DNA of 64,000 nt from positions 1,116,001 to 1,180,000 of the forward strand of contig NZ_AP027764.1 of assembly GCF_036503815.1 (NCBI RefSeq), given 5' to 3'. Position 1 is the stretch's first letter. Every line of letters begins with the position of its first letter. This document shows, piece by piece, positions 54,530 through 62,753 of the stretch. The notes beneath the pieces are model-generated. The model made no database searches. It saw only the letters and a list, made by a program, of their open reading frames with translations, and was not told where the DNA came from. Both the position numbers and the translations under genes were made by a program. This DNA is from Escherichia coli. Its GTDB lineage: Bacteria; Pseudomonadota; Gammaproteobacteria; Enterobacterales; Enterobacteriaceae.

Positions 54530-55615
54530 ATGTTCAAGCGTCGTTATGTAACATTGCTTCCCCTTTTTGTGTTGCTTGCCGCCTGTAGCAGCAAGCCAAA
54601 ACCTACTGAGACTGAAACGACCACCGGAACGCCGTCTGGCGGCTTCCTGCTTGAGCCGCAGCACAATGTGATGCAGATGGGCGGCGATTTCGCTAACAAC
54701 CCGAATGCCCAGCAGTTCATCGACAAAATGGTGAACAAACACGGTTTCAATCGTCAGCAGTTGCAGGAAATTCTCTCCCAGGCGAAACGTCTGGATTCGG
54801 TATTGCGGCTGATGGATAACCAGGCACCAACCACATCGGTGAAGCCGCCATCAGGTCCGAACGGCGCATGGCTGCGTTATCGCAAAAAATTTATTACGCC
54901 GGACAACGTGCAAAACGGCGTGGTTTTCTGGAATCAGTATGAAGATGCGCTGAATCGTGCGTGGCAAGTGTATGGCGTACCGCCAGAAATCATCGTCGGG
55001 ATTATCGGCGTCGAAACTCGCTGGGGACGCGTGATGGGGAAAACTCGTATCCTCGATGCGCTGGCAACGTTGTCATTTAACTACCCACGCCGCGCGGAGT
55101 ATTTCTCTGGTGAGCTGGAAACCTTCTTGCTGATGGCGCGCGATGAGCAGGACGATCCGCTCAATCTGAAAGGTTCCTTTGCCGGGGCGATGGGCTACGG
55201 TCAGTTTATGCCATCGTCTTATAAACAATATGCAGTGGATTTTAGCGGCGACGGGCATATCAACCTGTGGGATCCGGTTGATGCCATCGGTAGCGTGGCG
55301 AACTATTTCAAAGCGCACGGCTGGGTGAAAGGCGATCAGGTCGCAGTGATGGCAAACGGTCAGGCACCAGGCTTACCGAATGGCTTCAAAACCATGTACA
55401 GCATTTCACAACTTGCTGCAGCTGGACTAACGCCACAGCAGCCGCTGGGCAATCATCAGCAGGCCAGCTTACTGCGCCTGGATGTTGGCACCGGTTACCA
55501 GTACTGGTACGGTTTGCCGAACTTCTACACTATCACCCGTTACAATCACAGCACCCATTACGCAATGGCCGTCTGGCAGTTAGGACAAGCCGTGGCACTG
55601 GCGCGCGTTCAGTAA
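54530..55615 (+). CDS. mltB: MltB, membrane-bound lytic murein transglycosylase B
   Basis: MltB cleaves peptidoglycan glycan strands to 1,6-anhydromuropeptides. I choose the ATG at 54530 (MFKRRYVTLLPLFVLLAACSS), which gives a lipoprotein signal with Cys19 and 361 residues. An in-frame extension to 54425 would bury the signal. The catalytic Glu lies in GIIGVETRWGR. The MGYGQFMPSSYKQYAVDFSGDG segment is typical of the family. Confidence 0.97.
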   Translation: MFKRRYVTLLPLFVLLAACSSKPKPTETETTTGTPSGGFLLEPQHNVMQMGGDFANNPNAQQFIDKMVNKHGFNRQQLQEILSQAKRLDSVLRLMDNQAPTTSVKPPSGPNGAWLRYRKKFITPDNVQNGVVFWNQYEDALNRAWQVYGVPPEIIVGIIGVETRWGRVMGKTRILDALATLSFNYPRRAEYFSGELETFLLMARDEQDDPLNLKGSFAGAMGYGQFMPSSYKQYAVDFSGDGHINLWDPVDAIGSVANYFKAHGWVKGDQVAVMANGQAPGLPNGFKTMYSISQLAAAGLTPQQPLGNHQQASLLRLDVGTGYQYWYGLPNFYTITRYNHSTHYAMAVWQLGQAVALARVQ

Positions 55616-55624
55616 CTCTTTGCA

Positions 55625-55652
55625 AGAGGGAGGTTAAACTTCCCTCTGTTTT
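55625..55652 (+). terminator. mltB terminator
   Basis: AGAGGGA (55625-55631) pairs with TCCCTCT (55641-55647) and is followed by GTTTTC, 10 nt after the mltB stop. It lies between the two convergent genes mltB and the small gene at 55661. Confidence 0.8.
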
Positions 55653-55660
55653 CTTACTGT

Positions 55661-55894
55661 TTATTCGAATGACGTAATTGCTTGATTTTTTTTCGACAGC
55701 GATATCGCATATCCCAGGCAGACAACGCCTAACGCAGCCTGACCGAAGTCGAAAGGTTCAAGGTAGCCAGAAGATAAAATTTTACATATCACTGAAACCA
55801 GTGCGCCGATGCCACCAATGATGACCCAAATACGCATTTGCGTGGTTTGTTTAAGCACGTTTTGTGGCGTGTTATCCGTTTTCTTTGTTGCCAT
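55661..55894 (-). CDS. Small two-helix membrane protein, 77 residues
   Basis: I do not recognise this protein. The start is the ATG at 55894 (MATKKTDNTPQNVLK), preceded by GGGAGAGAATAGCA, a strong ribosome site. An in-frame extension far upstream has no such support. After a charged N-terminus there are two hydrophobic segments (about 22-40, IWVIIGGIGALVSVICKIL, and about 49-66, FGQAALGVVCLGYAISLS), then a short polar tail. It is divergent from pncC and convergent with mltB. Confidence 0.75.
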   Translation of the reverse strand: MATKKTDNTPQNVLKQTTQMRIWVIIGGIGALVSVICKILSSGYLEPFDFGQAALGVVCLGYAISLSKKNQAITSFE

Positions 55895-56076
55895 TGCTAT
55901 TCTCTCCCTGTGAATACATATCAATGTGAACGCGGCATGGTAGCGCTTTTTCTTTACCGACTGGTCGCAACAGTCTTTTTCCGGAACGCAACTCGTAAAA
56001 TCAATCGCTCGTCCCCATCTTCTGCGGGAAAGTGCTATCTTGTCCGGCATATATTTTTTGACTGACTGAGGTTGTG

Positions 56077-56574
56077 ATGATTGACAGTGAACTGATGCAG
56101 TTAAGCGAACAGGTAGGGCAGGCGCTGAAAGCCCGTGGCGCAACCGTAACAACTGCCGAGTCTTGTACCGGCGGTTGGGTAGCGAAAGTGATTACCGATA
56201 TTGCCGGTAGTTCCGCCTGGTTTGAACGCGGATTTGTCACCTACAGTAACGAAGCCAAAGCGCAGATGATCGGCGTACGCGAAGAGACGCTGGCGCAGCA
56301 CGGCGCGGTGAGCGAACCCGTCGTGGTGGAAATGGCGATAGGCGCACTGAAAGCGGCTCGTGCTGATTATGCCGTGTCTATCAGCGGTATCGCTGGGCCG
56401 GATGGCGGCAGTGAAGAGAAACCTGTCGGCACTGTCTGGTTTGCTTTTGCCACTGCCCGCGGCGAAGGCATTACCCGCCGGGAATGCTTCAGCGGTGACC
56501 GTGATGCGGTGCGTCGTCAGGCTACTGCGTATGCATTGCAAACCTTGTGGCAACAATTTCTACAAAACACTTGA
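56077..56574 (+). CDS. pncC: PncC, nicotinamide-nucleotide amidase
   Basis: PncC (YgaD) hydrolyses NMN to nicotinate mononucleotide in the pyridine nucleotide cycle. The 165 residues are a CinA C-terminal-type domain with TTAESCTGGWVAK (about 27-39), and GIAGPDGG and KPVGTVWFAF around 105-125. The ATG at 56077 is preferred to the GTG one codon earlier, to match the known length. recA follows directly. Confidence 0.95.
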   Translation: MIDSELMQLSEQVGQALKARGATVTTAESCTGGWVAKVITDIAGSSAWFERGFVTYSNEAKAQMIGVREETLAQHGAVSEPVVVEMAIGALKAARADYAVSISGIAGPDGGSEEKPVGTVWFAFATARGEGITRRECFSGDRDAVRRQATAYALQTLWQQFLQNT

Positions 56575-56598
56575 TACTGTATGAGCATACAGTATAAT
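56571..56598 (+). promoter_or_regulatory. recA promoter with LexA box
   Basis: The 20-bp LexA site TACTGTATGAGCATACAGTA (56575-56594) overlaps the -35 TTGATA (56571-56576) and the -10 TATAAT (56593-56598), which are 16 bp apart. It is the standard SOS control of recA and begins within the last codon and stop of pncC. Confidence 0.98.
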
Positions 56599-56653
56599 TG
56601 CTTCAACAGAACATATTGACTATCCGGTATTACCCGGCATGACAGGAGTAAAA

Positions 56654-57715
56654 ATGGCTATCGACGAAAACAAACAGAAAGCGTTGGCGGCAGCACTGGG
56701 CCAGATTGAGAAACAATTTGGTAAAGGCTCCATCATGCGCCTGGGTGAAGACCGTTCCATGGATGTGGAAACCATCTCTACCGGTTCGCTTTCACTGGAT
56801 ATCGCGCTTGGGGCAGGTGGTCTGCCGATGGGCCGTATCGTCGAAATCTACGGACCGGAATCTTCCGGTAAAACCACGCTGACGTTACAGGTGATCGCCG
56901 CAGCCCAGCGTGAAGGTAAAACCTGTGCGTTTATCGATGCTGAACACGCGCTGGACCCAATCTATGCACGTAAACTGGGCGTCGATATCGACAACCTGCT
57001 GTGCTCCCAGCCGGACACCGGCGAGCAGGCACTGGAAATCTGTGACGCTCTGGCGCGTTCTGGCGCAGTAGACGTTATCGTCGTTGACTCCGTGGCGGCA
57101 CTGACACCGAAAGCGGAAATCGAAGGCGAAATCGGCGATTCTCACATGGGCCTTGCGGCACGTATGATGAGCCAGGCGATGCGTAAGCTGGCGGGTAACC
57201 TGAAGCAGTCCAACACGCTGCTGATCTTCATCAACCAGATCCGTATGAAAATTGGTGTGATGTTCGGTAACCCGGAAACGACTACCGGTGGTAACGCGCT
57301 GAAATTCTACGCTTCTGTTCGTCTCGACATCCGTCGCATCGGCGCGGTGAAAGAGGGCGAAAACGTGGTGGGTAGCGAAACCCGCGTGAAAGTGGTGAAG
57401 AACAAAATCGCTGCGCCGTTTAAACAGGCTGAATTCCAGATCCTCTACGGCGAAGGTATCAACTTCTACGGCGAACTGGTTGACCTGGGCGTGAAAGAGA
57501 AGCTGATCGAGAAAGCGGGCGCGTGGTACAGCTACAAAGGTGAGAAGATCGGTCAGGGTAAAGCGAATGCGACTGCCTGGCTGAAAGACAACCCGGAAAC
57601 TGCGAAAGAGATCGAGAAGAAAGTACGTGAGTTGCTGCTGAGCAACCCGAACTCAACGCCGGATTTCTCTGTAGATGACAGCGAAGGCGTAGCAGAAACT
57701 AACGAAGATTTTTAA
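56654..57715 (+). CDS. recA: RecA recombinase
   Basis: RecA forms filaments on single-stranded DNA, performs strand exchange and triggers LexA cleavage. I choose the ATG at 56654 ([16 protein letters not shown], with ACAGGAG upstream), giving 353 residues. Walker [10 protein letters not shown] is at 66-74, and the DNA-binding loops ([27 protein letters not shown]) and the acidic C-terminus [13 protein letters not shown] are intact. Confidence 0.99.
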
Positions 57716-57733
57716 TTGTCTTGTTTGATACAC

Positions 57734-57760
57734 AAGGGTCGCATCTGCGGCCCTTTTGCT
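57734..57760 (+). terminator. Hairpin between recA and recX
   Basis: AAGGGTCGCA (57734-57743) pairs with TGCGGCCCTT (57746-57755) and is followed by TTGCTTTTT. It fits the partial terminator known to limit read-through from recA into recX. Confidence 0.8.
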
Positions 57761-57782
57761 TTTTAAGTTGTAAGGGTATGCC

Positions 57783-58283
57783 ATGACAGAATCAACATCC
57801 CGTCGCCCGGCATATGCTCGCCTGTTGGATCGTGCGGTACGTATTCTGGCGGTGCGCGATCACAGTGAGCAAGAACTGCGGCGTAAACTCGCGGCACCGA
57901 TCATGGGCAAAAATGGCCCCGAAGAGATTGATGCCACGGTAGAAGATTACGAGCGTGTTATTGCCTGGTGCCATGAACATGGCTATCTCGATGACAGCCG
58001 ATTTGTTGCGCGCTTTATCGCCAGCCGTAGCCGCAAAGGTTATGGACCTGCGCGTATTCGCCAGGAACTGAATCAGAAAGGTATTTCCCGCGAAGCGACA
58101 GAAAAAGCGATGCGTGAATGTGACATCGACTGGTGCGCACTGGCGCGCGATCAGGCGACGCGAAAATATGGCGAACCTTTGCCAACTGTCTTTTCAGAAA
58201 AAGTTAAGATCCAGCGTTTTCTGCTCTATCGCGGCTATCTGATGGAGGATATCCAGGATATTTGGCGAAATTTTGCCGACTGA
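57783..58283 (+). CDS. recX: RecX, regulator of RecA
   Basis: RecX blocks extension of RecA filaments. The 166 residues are helical and made of repeated three-helix units (ARLLDRAVRILAVRDHSEQELRRKL, AWCHEHGYLDDSRFVARFI, GPARIRQELNQKGISREAT). It is 67 nt after recA and is expressed by read-through past the hairpin. Confidence 0.97.
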   Translation: MTESTSRRPAYARLLDRAVRILAVRDHSEQELRRKLAAPIMGKNGPEEIDATVEDYERVIAWCHEHGYLDDSRFVARFIASRSRKGYGPARIRQELNQKGISREATEKAMRECDIDWCALARDQATRKYGEPLPTVFSEKVKIQRFLLYRGYLMEDIQDIWRNFAD

Positions 58284-58410
58284 ACGCATACGGTATTTTA
58301 CTTCCCAGTCAAGAAAACTTATCTTATTCCCACTTTTCAGTTACCAGCCCGGCGGTTAAGACACGCTGTAGCTGGTGGCGATATTTCGTTAGCTTGATTT
58401 CAGGATAATT

Positions 58411-61041
58411 ATGAGCAAGAGCACCGCTGAGATCCGTCAGGCGTTTCTCGACTTTTTCCATAGTAAGGGACATCAGGTAGTTGCCAGCAGCTCCCTGGTA
58501 CCCCATAACGACCCAACTTTGTTGTTTACCAACGCCGGGATGAACCAGTTCAAGGATGTGTTCCTTGGGCTCGACAAGCGTAATTATTCCCGCGCTACCA
58601 CTTCCCAACGCTGCGTGCGTGCAGGTGGTAAACACAACGACCTGGAAAACGTCGGTTACACCGCGCGTCACCATACCTTCTTCGAAATGCTGGGCAACTT
58701 CAGCTTCGGCGACTATTTCAAACACGATGCTATTCAGTTTGCATGGGAACTGCTGACCAGCGAAAAATGGTTTGCCCTGCCGAAAGAGCGTCTGTGGGTT
58801 ACCGTCTATGAAAGCGACGACGAAGCCTACGAAATCTGGGAAAAAGAAGTAGGGATCCCGCGCGAACGTATTATTCGCATCGGCGATAACAAAGGTGCGC
58901 CATACGCATCTGACAACTTCTGGCAGATGGGTGACACTGGTCCGTGTGGCCCGTGCACCGAAATCTTCTACGATCATGGCGACCACATTTGGGGTGGCCC
59001 TCCGGGAAGTCCGGAAGAAGACGGCGACCGTTACATTGAGATTTGGAACATCGTCTTCATGCAGTTCAACCGCCAGGCAGATGGCACGATGGAACCGCTG
59101 CCGAAGCCGTCTGTAGATACCGGTATGGGTCTGGAGCGTATTGCTGCGGTGCTGCAACACGTTAACTCTAACTATGACATTGACCTGTTCCGCACGCTGA
59201 TCCAGGCAGTAGCGAAAGTCACTGGCGCGACCGATCTGAGCAATAAATCACTGCGCGTAATCGCTGACCACATTCGTTCTTGTGCGTTCCTGATCGCGGA
59301 TGGCGTAATGCCGTCCAACGAAAACCGTGGTTATGTACTGCGTCGTATCATTCGTCGCGCAGTGCGTCACGGCAATATGCTCGGCGCGAAAGAAACCTTC
59401 TTCTACAAACTGGTTGGTCCGCTGATCGACGTTATGGGATCTGCAGGTGAAGACCTGAAACGCCAGCAGGCGCAGGTTGAGCAGGTGCTGAAGACTGAAG
59501 AAGAGCAGTTTGCCCGCACGCTGGAACGCGGTCTGGCGCTGCTGGACGAAGAGCTGGCGAAACTTTCTGGCGATACGCTGGATGGCGAAACTGCTTTCCG
59601 TCTGTATGACACCTACGGTTTCCCGGTTGACCTGACGGCTGATGTTTGTCGTGAACGCAACATCAAAGTTGACGAAGCTGGTTTTGAAGCAGCAATGGAA
59701 GAGCAGCGTCGTCGTGCGCGCGAAGCCAGTGGCTTTGGTGCCGATTACAACGCAATGATCCGTGTTGACAGTGCATCTGAATTTAAAGGCTATGACCATC
59801 TGGAACTGAACGGCAAAGTGACTGCGCTGTTTGTTGATGGTAAAGCGGTTGATGCCATCAATGCAGGCCAGGAAGCTGTGGTCGTGCTGGATCAAACGCC
59901 ATTCTATGCGGAATCTGGCGGTCAGGTTGGCGATAAAGGTGAACTGAAAGGCGCTAACTTCTCCTTTGCGGTGGAAGATACGCAGAAATACGGCCAGGCG
60001 ATTGGTCATATCGGTAAACTTGCTGCGGGTTCTCTGAAAGTGGGCGACGCGGTGCAGGCTGATGTTGATGAGGCTCGTCGCGCTCGTATTCGTCTGAATC
60101 ACTCCGCAACGCACCTGATGCACGCTGCGCTGCGCCAGGTTTTGGGTACTCATGTATCGCAGAAAGGTTCACTGGTTAACGACAAAGTGCTGCGCTTCGA
60201 CTTCTCACACAACGAAGCGATGAAACCAGAAGAGATTCGTGCGGTTGAAGACCTGGTGAACGCGCAGATTCGCCGTAACTTGCCGATCGAAACCAACATC
60301 ATGGATCTCGAAGCGGCGAAAGCGAAAGGTGCGATGGCGCTGTTTGGCGAGAAGTATGATGAGCGCGTACGCGTGCTGAGCATGGGCGATTTCTCCACCG
60401 AGCTGTGTGGCGGTACTCACGCAAGCCGCACCGGTGATATTGGTCTGTTCCGCATCATCTCTGAATCGGGTACTGCTGCAGGTGTTCGTCGTATCGAAGC
60501 GGTAACCGGAGAAGGCGCTATCGCCACCGTCCATGCAGACAGCGATCGCTTAAGCGAAGTCGCACATCTGTTGAAAGGCGATAGCAATAATCTGGCTGAT
60601 AAAGTGCGCTCAGTACTGGAACGTACGCGTCAGCTGGAAAAAGAGTTACAACAGCTTAAAGAACAAGCTGCCGCACAGGAGAGCGCAAATCTTTCCAGTA
60701 AGGCAATTGATGTTAATGGTGTTAAGCTGTTGGTTAGCGAGCTTAGCGGTGTTGAGCCGAAAATGTTGCGTACCATGGTTGACGATTTAAAAAATCAGCT
60801 GGGGTCGACAATTATCGTGCTGGCAACGGTAGCCGAAGGTAAGGTTTCTCTGATTGCAGGCGTATCTAAGGACGTCACAGATCGTGTGAAAGCAGGGGAA
60901 CTGATTGGTATGGTCGCTCAGCAGGTGGGCGGCAAGGGTGGTGGACGTCCTGACATGGCGCAAGCCGGTGGTACGGATGCTGCGGCCTTACCTGCAGCGT
61001 TAGCCAGTGTGAAAGGCTGGGTCAGCGCGAAATTGCAATAA
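58411..61041 (+). CDS. alaS: Alanyl-tRNA synthetase
   Basis: AlaS charges tRNA-Ala and edits mischarged Ser and Gly. The 876 residues have the class II catalytic domain (1-240, motifs including TTSQRCVRAGGKHNDLENVG). The tRNA-recognition domain lies at about 250-460. The editing domain at about 550-710 has the zinc ligands HSATHLMHAALR and CGGTHASRTGD. The C-Ala domain ends GGGRPDMAQAGGTD near 850. Confidence 0.98.
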   Translation: MSKSTAEIRQAFLDFFHSKGHQVVASSSLVPHNDPTLLFTNAGMNQFKDVFLGLDKRNYSRATTSQRCVRAGGKHNDLENVGYTARHHTFFEMLGNFSFGDYFKHDAIQFAWELLTSEKWFALPKERLWVTVYESDDEAYEIWEKEVGIPRERIIRIGDNKGAPYASDNFWQMGDTGPCGPCTEIFYDHGDHIWGGPPGSPEEDGDRYIEIWNIVFMQFNRQADGTMEPLPKPSVDTGMGLERIAAVLQHVNSNYDIDLFRTLIQAVAKVTGATDLSNKSLRVIADHIRSCAFLIADGVMPSNENRGYVLRRIIRRAVRHGNMLGAKETFFYKLVGPLIDVMGSAGEDLKRQQAQVEQVLKTEEEQFARTLERGLALLDEELAKLSGDTLDGETAFRLYDTYGFPVDLTADVCRERNIKVDEAGFEAAMEEQRRRAREASGFGADYNAMIRVDSASEFKGYDHLELNGKVTALFVDGKAVDAINAGQEAVVVLDQTPFYAESGGQVGDKGELKGANFSFAVEDTQKYGQAIGHIGKLAAGSLKVGDAVQADVDEARRARIRLNHSATHLMHAALRQVLGTHVSQKGSLVNDKVLRFDFSHNEAMKPEEIRAVEDLVNAQIRRNLPIETNIMDLEAAKAKGAMALFGEKYDERVRVLSMGDFSTELCGGTHASRTGDIGLFRIISESGTAAGVRRIEAVTGEGAIATVHADSDRLSEVAHLLKGDSNNLADKVRSVLERTRQLEKELQQLKEQAAAQESANLSSKAIDVNGVKLLVSELSGVEPKMLRTMVDDLKNQLGSTIIVLATVAEGKVSLIAGVSKDVTDRVKAGELIGMVAQQVGGKGGGRPDMAQAGGTDAAALPAALASVKGWVSAKLQ

Positions 61042-61055
61042 TATAAGCGTCAGGC

Positions 61056-61082
61056 AATGCCGTGGACTCGCTTCACGGCATT
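61056..61082 (+). terminator. Hairpin after alaS
   Basis: AATGCCGTG (61056-61064) pairs perfectly with CACGGCATT (61074-61082), 15 nt after alaS. The following sequence is not U-rich, so termination may be weak or need Rho. Confidence 0.5.
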
Positions 61083-61275
61083 CGCATTAACGCTATCGAC
61101 AACGATAAAGTCAGGTTGAAGTTGTGTATATCGGCTAAACTTAGGTTTAACAGAATGTAATGCCATGACTGCTTACATGTAATGTGTTTGTCATTGCTTA
61201 CTTTTTGGCGTTATATGATGGATAATGCCGGGATACAGAGAGACCCGACTCTTTTAATCTTTCAAGGAGCAAAGA

Positions 61276-61461
61276 ATGCTGATTCTGACTCGTCGAGTTG
61301 GTGAGACCCTCATGATTGGGGATGAGGTCACCGTGACAGTTTTAGGGGTAAAGGGCAACCAGGTACGTATTGGCGTAAATGCCCCGAAGGAAGTTTCTGT
61401 TCACCGTGAAGAGATCTACCAGCGTATCCAGGCTGAAAAATCCCAGCAGTCCAGTTACTAA
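61276..61461 (+). CDS. csrA: CsrA, global carbon-storage regulator
   Basis: CsrA is an RNA-binding dimer that represses or stabilises many mRNAs by binding GGA motifs. The 61 residues are identical in layout to the known protein, with Leu4 and Arg44 (RNA contact) in place. Upstream, CAAGGAGC is both the ribosome site and a CsrA-type GGA motif, in line with autoregulation. The 234-nt gap to alaS contains several promoters known from K-12. Confidence 0.98.
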
Positions 61462-61776
61462 TCTTTCCGCGTCTCATCTTTATCGGTGAGACGCACCCTC
61501 AAAATTCCTCCTTCACTCCATTGTTTTTTCGCTTTACTCCCGTTCATTCAACTTTAGTCTCCATTTTTTTGCATTACTGCTATCTGTCAGACCTCCGTTT
61601 TTCTGTTGATAAAACACTCTTTTTGACGTTTTTACAGACTAATTGAGCGTGAAGTGTGCAAACGATAAAAGTGTGGGAAAAATTGTTTGACTTATAAGTC
61701 TCAGAAAGTAATATGTGCGCCACGCAGCGACGATGAGCGATAAACAAGTTCTTCGAAGCACTCGTAAGAGGCGTGT
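61462..61776 (+). other. csrA-serV intergenic region
   Basis: This 315-nt stretch has no gene. It holds a GCGTCTCA/TGAGACGC hairpin after csrA (61469-61494) and an AT-rich segment. Near its end is the tRNA operon promoter. Confidence 0.7.
61687..61714 (+). promoter_or_regulatory. Promoter of the serV-arg tRNA operon
   Basis: TTGACT (61687-61692) and TAATAT (61709-61714) are 16 bp apart, followed by GTGCGCCACGC, a GC-rich discriminator typical of stringently controlled stable-RNA promoters. It lies 62 nt before tRNA-Ser. Confidence 0.85.
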
Positions 61777-61869
61777 GGTGAGGTGGCCGAGAGGCTGAAG
61801 GCGCTCCCCTGCTAAGGGAGTATGCGGTCAAAAGCTGCATCCGGGGTTCGAATCCCCGCCTCACCGCCA
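61777..61869 (+). tRNA. serV: tRNA-Ser(GCU)
   Basis: The 93-nt sequence has the acceptor stem GGTGAGG/CCTCACC, the anticodon GCT at 61811-61813, a long variable arm, and an encoded CCA end. It reads AGC and AGU serine codons. It is first in the operon, 3 nt before the first tRNA-Arg. Confidence 0.98.
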
Positions 61870-61872
61870 TTT

Positions 61873-61949
61873 GCATCCGTAGCTCAGCTGGATAGAGTAC
61901 TCGGCTACGAACCGAGCGGTCGGAGGTTCGAATCCTCCCGGATGCACCA
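61873..61949 (+). tRNA. argV: tRNA-Arg(ACG), copy 1
   Basis: The 77-nt cloverleaf GCATCCG...CGGATGCACCA has anticodon ACG (modified to ICG) and an encoded CCA. The copy names argV, argY, argZ and argQ follow the K-12 cluster; their order is assigned by position. Confidence 0.97.
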
Positions 61950-62012
61950 TATTCTACGAAATCTTCAGCGATGAAGGTGTCGAAGAGGTGGCGGTACTAA
62001 CCGCAAGCACCA
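61950..62012 (+). repeat. 63-nt spacer repeat, copy 1 (after first tRNA-Arg)
   Basis: This 63-nt stretch, ending in CTAACCGCAAGCACCA, recurs after the fourth tRNA-Arg at 62544-62606 with few changes. It ends in GCACCA like a tRNA 3' end. Confidence 0.85.
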
Positions 62013-62084
62013 GGGAGGATAACGTTGCTTTAGCAACGGCCCGAAGGGCGAGCCGTAAGGCGAGTAATCCTCCCGGATGCACCA
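62013..62084 (+). repeat. 72-nt tRNA-like element in the arg tRNA cluster
   Basis: GGGAGGAT (62013-62020) pairs with ATCCTCCC (62067-62074). Inside are three small hairpins: CGTTGC/GCAACG (62023-62038), GCCC/GGGC (62039-62049) and GCC/GGC (62052-62061). The layout mimics a cloverleaf. It ends in the same 19 nt as the tRNA-Arg 3' end, including GGATGCACCA. It lacks an anticodon loop and T loop, so it is not a functional tRNA. Confidence 0.75.
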
Positions 62085-62148
62085 TCTCTTACTTGATACG
62101 GCTTTAGTAGCGGTATCAAAAAATCTGCAGTAAAGTAAGTTTCCCGAT
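62085..62148 (+). repeat. Spacer repeat B, copy 1
   Basis: The stretch ACTTGATACGGCTTTAGTAG...CCCGAT precedes tRNA-Arg copy 2. Near-identical stretches precede copies 3 (62226-62287) and 4 (62404-62466). GATATC/GCGATATC-like arms can form a hairpin that may guide processing. The repeats show that the tRNA-plus-spacer unit was duplicated in tandem. Confidence 0.8.
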
Positions 62149-62225
62149 GCATCCGTAGCTCAGCTGGATAGAGTACTCGGCTACGAACCGAGCGGTCGGA
62201 GGTTCGAATCCTCCCGGATGCACCA
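62149..62225 (+). tRNA. argY: tRNA-Arg(ACG), copy 2
   Basis: It is identical over 77 nt to copy 1, with encoded CCA. Confidence 0.97.
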
Positions 62226-62287
62226 TCTCTTACTTGATATGGCTTTAGTAGCGATATCAATATCAGCAGTAAAATAAATTTCCCGAT
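62226..62287 (+). repeat. Spacer repeat B, copy 2
   Basis: This is a copy of the 62085-62148 spacer with a few substitutions and two bases fewer. Confidence 0.8.
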
Positions 62288-62364
62288 GCATCCGTAGCTC
62301 AGCTGGATAGAGTACTCGGCTACGAACCGAGCGGTCGGAGGTTCGAATCCTCCCGGATGCACCA
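62288..62364 (+). tRNA. argZ: tRNA-Arg(ACG), copy 3
   Basis: It is identical over 77 nt to copy 1, with encoded CCA. Confidence 0.97.
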
Positions 62365-62403
62365 TATTCTCCGTAATCATCAGTGATGATGGTTAAGATG
62401 GAT

Positions 62404-62466
62404 TTTCTTATTTGATATGGCTTTAGTAGCGGTATCAATATCAGCAGTAAAATAAGTTTTCCCGAT
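62404..62466 (+). repeat. Spacer repeat B, copy 3
   Basis: This is a third copy of the spacer, preceded by 39 nt (62365-62403) that are partly related to the beginning of the 63-nt repeat. Confidence 0.75.
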
Positions 62467-62543
62467 GCATCCGTAGCTCAGCTGGATAGAGTACTCGGCT
62501 ACGAACCGAGCGGTCGGAGGTTCGAATCCTCCCGGATGCACCA
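62467..62543 (+). tRNA. argQ: tRNA-Arg(ACG), copy 4
   Basis: It is identical over 77 nt to copy 1, with encoded CCA, and is the last tRNA of the operon. Confidence 0.97.
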
Positions 62544-62606
62544 TATTCTCCGTAACCTTCAGCAATGAACGTATCGAAGAGGTAGCGGTACTAACCGCAG
62601 GCACCA
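62544..62606 (+). repeat. 63-nt spacer repeat, copy 2 (after fourth tRNA-Arg)
   Basis: It is the same length as 61950-62012 and largely the same sequence, ending CTAACCGCAGGCACCA. The 72-nt tRNA-like element does not follow here. Confidence 0.85.
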
Positions 62607-62753
62607 TCTTCTCCCACAAATTTCCTTCAAAAATATTTCATTTCTAAATAACTACTTTATCTATAACCTGAATATTCTTCTCCTTCGCCATCAGCGACAA
62701 AATCAAGCAATTACGCTAAAGTAGCGTCATATTTTTCGACTTGCGAGAAGACC

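Noticed and set aside
58324..60153. Two long minus-strand open frames of 278 and 301 codons
   Set aside because: Both are antisense to alaS and have no motifs or ribosome sites.
61580..62619. Several minus-strand open frames with repeated peptides
   Set aside because: They are antisense translations of the tRNA genes and their duplicated spacers.
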